Source of the DNA: a bacterium
GTDB lineage: Bacteria; Patescibacteriota; Saccharimonadia; Saccharimonadales; UBA4665
DNA: 45,249 nucleotides
Direction of reading: 5' to 3'
Assembly (NCBI GenBank): GCA_021789195.1
Contig: JAJYJU010000002.1
Location: forward strand, 1-45,249
Made by a program: the position numbers and the translations under genes. Numbering within the stretch: the stretch's first letter is position 1; every line of letters starts with the position of its first letter. The notes under the pieces are model-generated. The model was given only the letters and a program-made list of their open reading frames with translations. It had not been told where the DNA came from and did no database searches. Positions 41,712-45,249 of the stretch are shown here, in pieces.

Positions 41712-43280
41712 ATGAATTATCGAGCTGAAAATAGCTCTGCTCCTATTATTGATCAGGAGGCCACGATTACCAATGACCGCTTACTTGCTCAATTATCTGA
41801 AAATATATCTCTGGAAGATGAATTCAGTTCAATTAATAATATATTAGAGTCAGTACAACTTTCTGAAGAGGTTAAATCTTCGCACGATAATATAGATTTT
41901 GAAAAAATAACTTATGAAGGTGCTAAGAAGGTGTGCCGGTTCCTGGCTGAGCTAGCAGAAAAAAACCCCGAATTAGCCAACAGACTTTTTACTGAGTCTG
42001 TGTCAATATCTCATTTAAGCATCCAAAGAGAAGAACTACCTGTAACCAAAGAAGAGGCCACTAAACAAACTTTTGCGTCATTACGCAGTAATTTTAAAAA
42101 GAATAATCAGGACAAAGCAGCCACTAAAACTGAACAGATATCAAATAAAAGCGAGATAAATTTAAATACAGTATATGGCTCTCAAGAGCAGGTAAATCAG
42201 GAACATATAACACCTGAACCGTTACAGCTGGCTGAAACACCCGACCCTAAGAAACAATATGATGAGGAAATAAGCGTAGTTTTAACCCGGCAAATCTATG
42301 AGCAGAATATCTCTCAAACCCCTACTTTAAGCGAAGAAGTATCGATTGAATCATTACCCATGCCTGACTTAGACTTAGAGCAGTCCGAATCAAGCACGAA
42401 AGATAGGCACTTGATAGACAGAGACGATAAAGAAGGTACTTTTAAAAAATCACAAATAAGTGCTAAACCAGAAAACCGGGAAATAGTTTTGTCTTTAGAT
42501 AATTTTACTACTGAAGATGCCGACCCGATTGTTATAGCTGAAAATATATTTGCACAAAAGGATTCTTTTGAGGTGCAGGTAGTTGAAGTTAAAGACACCA
42601 CAATCTCAGAAGATAAAGAAACCATCTCATCATCAGATAAAGATCAATCAAATATTGTTGAGCTTATTTTAGAGATTGATACTGAGTCAGACGATTTGCT
42701 TGATGAATTCAACGAAAGTATGCAGATTTTTCTCGAGCAAGCTTTAGAAGAGCCAGTAATGGACGATAGTTCGGAATTTAGGTCAGACAATGAAAAAACA
42801 AGCAAACTTAATGTTGAGACCAAACCACCAATGGCTATAGTCTCAGAAATGATAGACAAGCTAAGTAATCTTGAGGAAGAAGAACGAAGAAACCTAAATT
42901 TAGTCATAGTTGATATTGTTAACACAGTTCGAATGGTAAAAGATTTATCTGAAACTGGTCATCAATCTGAAGTGATTGATGCGATGCAATCTAACCTAGA
43001 AGATTTGGCAACTGAGCTGTTTAGACAATTAGGAATTGAGTATGAACAAGAAAGCCTAGCTGGTTTTATAAAACTATTTATTAACCCACTAACTACACAA
43101 GAGCAATCAGGTTCAACTGAGTCGGCTGATTTAGAGAACGAAGGAACGCATGAAGCAAAGAATATTCTTACTCAACTATACTCATTAGTCAGTGACACTG
43201 ATCATCGGACCGAGAACTTTATAGGCAAGCTAATCCTATACATGCTTAAGATTAAACCAAAAGCTCAGTTGTTATACTAG
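41712..43280 (+). CDS. Large acidic protein of unknown function
   Basis: A 522-residue protein very rich in Glu, Asp, Ser, Thr and Gln, with almost no Cys, Trp or Gly. Three parts can be distinguished: a helical N-terminal part (about 1-110) with EGAKKVCRFLAELAEKNPELANRLF, a long disordered-looking middle (about 110-360) and a helical C-terminal part (about 370-522) with LEEEERRNLNLVIVDIVNTVRMVKDL. No signal peptide or membrane helix. It may be a scaffold or DNA-mimic-like protein, but there is no real evidence. It follows the acidic 123-residue gene by 55 bases. Confidence 0.7.
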   Translation: MNYRAENSSAPIIDQEATITNDRLLAQLSENISLEDEFSSINNILESVQLSEEVKSSHDNIDFEKITYEGAKKVCRFLAELAEKNPELANRLFTESVSISHLSIQREELPVTKEEATKQTFASLRSNFKKNNQDKAATKTEQISNKSEINLNTVYGSQEQVNQEHITPEPLQLAETPDPKKQYDEEISVVLTRQIYEQNISQTPTLSEEVSIESLPMPDLDLEQSESSTKDRHLIDRDDKEGTFKKSQISAKPENREIVLSLDNFTTEDADPIVIAENIFAQKDSFEVQVVEVKDTTISEDKETISSSDKDQSNIVELILEIDTESDDLLDEFNESMQIFLEQALEEPVMDDSSEFRSDNEKTSKLNVETKPPMAIVSEMIDKLSNLEEEERRNLNLVIVDIVNTVRMVKDLSETGHQSEVIDAMQSNLEDLATELFRQLGIEYEQESLAGFIKLFINPLTTQEQSGSTESADLENEGTHEAKNILTQLYSLVSDTDHRTENFIGKLILYMLKIKPKAQLLY

Positions 43281-43283
43281 CTT

Positions 43284-43784
43284 CTATTTAGCATGCGCTT
43301 TGTAGGGTGCTACGAATCTGTGATAGCCAAGATATAGAACAAGGGCTAGACCAACAGCAACGGCTCCAAACATGTATTGGTTATCCTGTGACGCAACACC
43401 ACGCCCTACGCTATAAAGAAGCGTTAAAAGACCGCCTACCATGACTCCGTCTGCTATAACTTTAATGTTCTTGTGCTCTAATAACATGCTAAGTGCTACT
43501 AAAATTATAGCCGTGGCTAAGGTAATAATAGACACGTTACGGTTATATGGATTCATCTTGTTTTTGTTAAAGTCTTGAACGGATATATCATATGAATTTT
43601 GCAGAGCTATTTGTTGTTCTGTTGGTTGCTTGTTTAGATTATTTAAACTATTTAATGTTTCTGGTGGCTGTGGCATATCCGGTTGCGGATAGAACGTGTT
43701 TATACCTATACCAATAAACAGGGCAATTGTGATGCCTAGGAAGAACGTATATATAAACTGAAGGAACTTATTCTCTTCATGCAT
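43284..43784 (-). CDS. Hypothetical membrane protein
   Basis: A 166-residue protein starting MHEENKFLQFIYTFFLG at ATG 43782-43784, with AGGTG six bases upstream; the longer frame start has no such site. There are about four hydrophobic segments (about 8-29, 85-105, 112-130, and 138-156). An external loop of about 50 residues, rich in Asn/Gln/Pro, follows the first helix. Not a recognised family. Confidence 0.68.
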   Translation of the reverse strand: MHEENKFLQFIYTFFLGITIALFIGIGINTFYPQPDMPQPPETLNSLNNLNKQPTEQQIALQNSYDISVQDFNKNKMNPYNRNVSIITLATAIILVALSMLLEHKNIKVIADGVMVGGLLTLLYSVGRGVASQDNQYMFGAVAVGLALVLYLGYHRFVAPYKAHAK

Positions 43785-43915
43785 AATAAACACCTGACTT
43801 CTAAATATTATTATAGTCTTACCAAAACGCACTCTACAATTTGAGATTTAAGCATAAGCGGAATGGAGGGCCATAGTAGATGCAATCGCAACTGAGATTA
43901 GGTCGGATTTGAATA

Positions 43916-44182
43916 TCAATATAACTGACTGTGCGTACCAATTATAGCGAAAACTACAATCACATCACCTTTGACATAATAAAGGGCTCTCAAATCTCCT
44001 TCTACATCAATACTTCTGTAACCTTTATATTTTCCATTTAGAGCATGATCTCTCAGTACTCTATCTTGAGGATTTTTCTTAAAAAGCTCTAGTCGCTCAT
44101 AAAATCTTTCTTGCTGATTGTTACGAAGCTTCTTGAACTGTTTGGTAAAGCTCTTGGTGAACTCAATTTGGTGGTATAGCAT
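43916..44182 (-). CDS. YafQ/RelE-type toxin
   Basis: An 88-residue RelE-superfamily mRNA interferase of the YafQ branch: FTKSFTKQFKKLRNN, RDHALNGKYKGYRSIDVEGDLRALYYV, and the C-terminal THSQLY with the catalytic His. It would cut ribosome-bound mRNA. It follows the antitoxin without a gap. Confidence 0.9.
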   Translation of the reverse strand: MLYHQIEFTKSFTKQFKKLRNNQQERFYERLELFKKNPQDRVLRDHALNGKYKGYRSIDVEGDLRALYYVKGDVIVVFAIIGTHSQLY

Positions 44183-44458
44183 TTACAAACTCTTGAGATA
44201 GGCTATGGCTTCTTCGGCTGTATTGAATGGTCCACTTGTTTCTCCAGCTTCTATTTCCTTTTCAGCTTGCTCTATGAGTTTTTCCATTTTGGGAGTCATG
44301 ATCTCTACGGCGCTAAAGTGAATTTGTCCAGTAGTCGCTAACTCTGTCAAATAGGCGTTTACTAGAGTGCTCAATGGGATACCAAAAGAGCCAGCCACTA
44401 CTTGCGCCTGTTTTTTTACTTGTTCATCAACCTTAACGTTTAGTACAGCTGTCTTCAT
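44183..44458 (-). CDS. RelB/DinJ-type antitoxin
   Basis: A 91-residue protein. The first 45 residues are a ribbon-helix-helix DNA-binding domain (TAVLNVKVDEQVKKQAQVVAGSFG), then a helical tail for toxin binding with EKLIEQAEKEIEAGETSG. The start at 44456-44458 follows TATACT by seven bases. Operator overlap suggests autorepression. Confidence 0.9.
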   Translation of the reverse strand: MKTAVLNVKVDEQVKKQAQVVAGSFGIPLSTLVNAYLTELATTGQIHFSAVEIMTPKMEKLIEQAEKEIEAGETSGPFNTAEEAIAYLKSL

Positions 44459-44461
44459 ACT

Positions 44462-44495
44462 ACAAAGTATACACTTTGTTAAATTTGATTGTCAA
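44462..44495 (-). promoter_or_regulatory. Promoter and palindromic operator of the RelB/YafQ module
   Basis: TTGACA (44490-44495), 18 bases, TATACT (44466-44471), seven bases to ATG. An 18-base palindrome with arms ACAAAGT/ACTTTGT (44462-44479) covers the -10. Confidence 0.65.
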
Positions 44496-44566
44496 GCGCA
44501 AGAACAAATACTAATCAATGCACACAAAAGATTAAGCACAAGTATTGTGGAGAGCCATCGTGCACG

Positions 44567-45061
44567 TTATTGCAACTGAAATACAAAGAGGTCAACTTCC
44601 CCAAGTGGCGTAGACTGCCGAGTTGCGTACATACCACCATGCGATCGGAATGTTCTTTTGACATGCTCATTGACGCTCCAGGTAGCGGTTACTGGATATG
44701 CGCTTGTTTCACGAATAGCCTTAATCCGGTGATGGAGTAGAGCTGTCCAAATACCCCGTCCCGAAAGTGCCGGTTCTACAAAGGCCGCACCCATTTCCAT
44801 TAGTGGGCCATCAGTATTCTGTAGGGCATGCCGCCACTCCTCTTCATGGTTCGGATTCGGTTCCTCTATCAGGGCGTGTCCGACAATGCGTCCGGCTTCT
44901 ACGGCTACGAAACGCTCAATTGCATGGCGCTGGTAAAGTTTTTGTCCTAGCTCAGAAGAAGGAACAAGCAGCGGGTTGGGCAAGCCGGTAGCAAGTTGAG
45001 ACCGCTCGTAGAGTGCAATTATTTCAGCTTGGTCGGCTAAATCGGCAACTCGTATTTCCAT
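44567..45061 (-). CDS. GNAT-family acetyltransferase
   Basis: A 164-residue N-acetyltransferase. The acetyl-CoA site has VEPALSGRGIWTALLHHRI, a variant of the Q/RxxGxG/A motif, and VNEHVKRTFRSHGGM matches the later beta-bulge region. The N-terminus is the usual MEIRVADLADQAEIIALYE. The substrate is unknown. It is monocistronic and lies after the terminator of the tRNA-Lys transcript. Confidence 0.85.
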   Translation of the reverse strand: MEIRVADLADQAEIIALYERSQLATGLPNPLLVPSSELGQKLYQRHAIERFVAVEAGRIVGHALIEEPNPNHEEEWRHALQNTDGPLMEMGAAFVEPALSGRGIWTALLHHRIKAIRETSAYPVTATWSVNEHVKRTFRSHGGMYATRQSTPLGEVDLFVFQLQ

Positions 45062-45075
45062 AAAAGTATCTTAAC

Positions 45076-45105
45076 AAAATAAAAAACTCCTCGTAGTAAA
45101 GGAGT
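45076..45105 (-). terminator. Intrinsic terminator after tRNA-Lys
   Basis: Minus-strand stem ACTCCT/AGGAGT (45086-45091 with 45100-45105) followed by TTTTTATTTT. Confidence 0.75.
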
Positions 45106-45123
45106 CTTCATCGTGCTTGTGCT

Positions 45124-45200
45124 TGGAGGGCCAGGAGGGACTCGAACCCTCGACACCCTGCTTAAGAGGCAGGTGCTCTAACCAGCTGAGCTACTGGCCC
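45124..45200 (-). tRNA. tRNA-Lys (anticodon CTT)
   Basis: Acceptor GGGCCAG/CTGGCCC, anticodon stem CCTGC/GCAGG with loop CTCTTAA, anticodon CTT, and encoded CCA. The discriminator is T, which is unusual for tRNA-Lys. Confidence 0.95.
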
Positions 45201-45249
45201 GTTCTTTCACACTCCAAAACTTTAGCAAATTTACCTCTGTATTGGCAAT

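Noticed and set aside
44489-44740. Plus-strand frame over the GNAT gene
   Set aside because: Shadow of the acetyltransferase frame, which has family motifs.
1-45249. CRISPR arrays, insertion sequences or prophage genes
   Set aside because: No regular spaced repeats, transposase motifs or phage structural genes were seen in the frames read.
1-45249. Recoding of TGA as Gly or Trp, as in some CPR lineages
   Set aside because: Recognised proteins end normally and none needs a TGA read-through to complete a domain.

Overview
The window is a compact, roughly 41-43% GC bacterial chromosome segment with small intergenic gaps, many short hypothetical proteins and no complete biosynthetic pathway. 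A type IV pilus locus beside recA-recX, tsaE-tsaB, rny-ymdB-like, LCP proteins, an unusual MurA and a very short TsaB suggest a Candidate Phyla Radiation bacterium. Candidatus Saccharibacteria (TM7) or a close relative is my best guess. This is inferred from gene content only; no rRNA gene or marker search was available. TGA behaves as a stop, which argues against the recoded CPR lineages (Gracilibacteria/SR1).

Layout. 1-7845 (minus): a pilus operon read pilB, pilC, pilA, three minor prepilin-like genes, a further prepilin, pilM (cut by the window edge). 8042-13757: recA-recX (plus), a PRC-barrel protein (minus), tsaE-tsaB and rny-ymdB-like (plus). 13793-20836: six tRNA genes (Pro TGG, Pro CGG, His, Arg TCT, Gly; the sixth class lies further right), an ABC exporter, a P1B-type metal ATPase and several hypothetical genes. 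20421-20676: between an intrinsic terminator and tRNA-Arg lies a chain of GNRA-capped hairpins (candidate small RNA) followed by four DnaA boxes around an AT-rich core (candidate replication origin or DnaA-binding locus). 20894-24840: an XRE-HTH/MurA fusion diverging from glyA, then murB. 24901-33892: HTH protein, membrane proteins, a PIG-V-like glycosyltransferase, a spermidine-synthase-fold protein, an NRAMP-related transporter, an LCP protein, a half-size TauE, a HAD hydrolase and small unknowns. 34135-36796: two PIN-type toxin-antitoxin modules. 37100-45200: second LCP protein, DedA, rhodanese, Fur-family regulator with glutaredoxin, NUDIX, a large acidic unknown, a RelB/YafQ-type module, a GNAT acetyltransferase and tRNA-Lys. 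Arg tRNAs with anticodons TCT, CCG and TCG all occur here.

How it fits together. The pilus genes encode assembly motor, platform, major pilin and a set of minor pilins, one carrying a repetitive beta-strand-rich passenger that could be an adhesin. MurA, MurB, two LCP proteins and the glycosyltransferase belong to envelope construction. Fur-family regulator, NRAMP-related transporter and P1B ATPase handle metals. Rhodanese and glutaredoxin suggest thiol/redox handling.

A recurring signal is the promoter architecture. Many genes have a sigma70-like -35/-10 pair with the -10 hexamer only 6-9 bases before the start codon, so the transcripts should be leaderless. Others (pilA, the ABC exporter, small membrane proteins) have clear Shine-Dalgarno sites. 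Three of the regulators appear to sit on their own palindromic operators.
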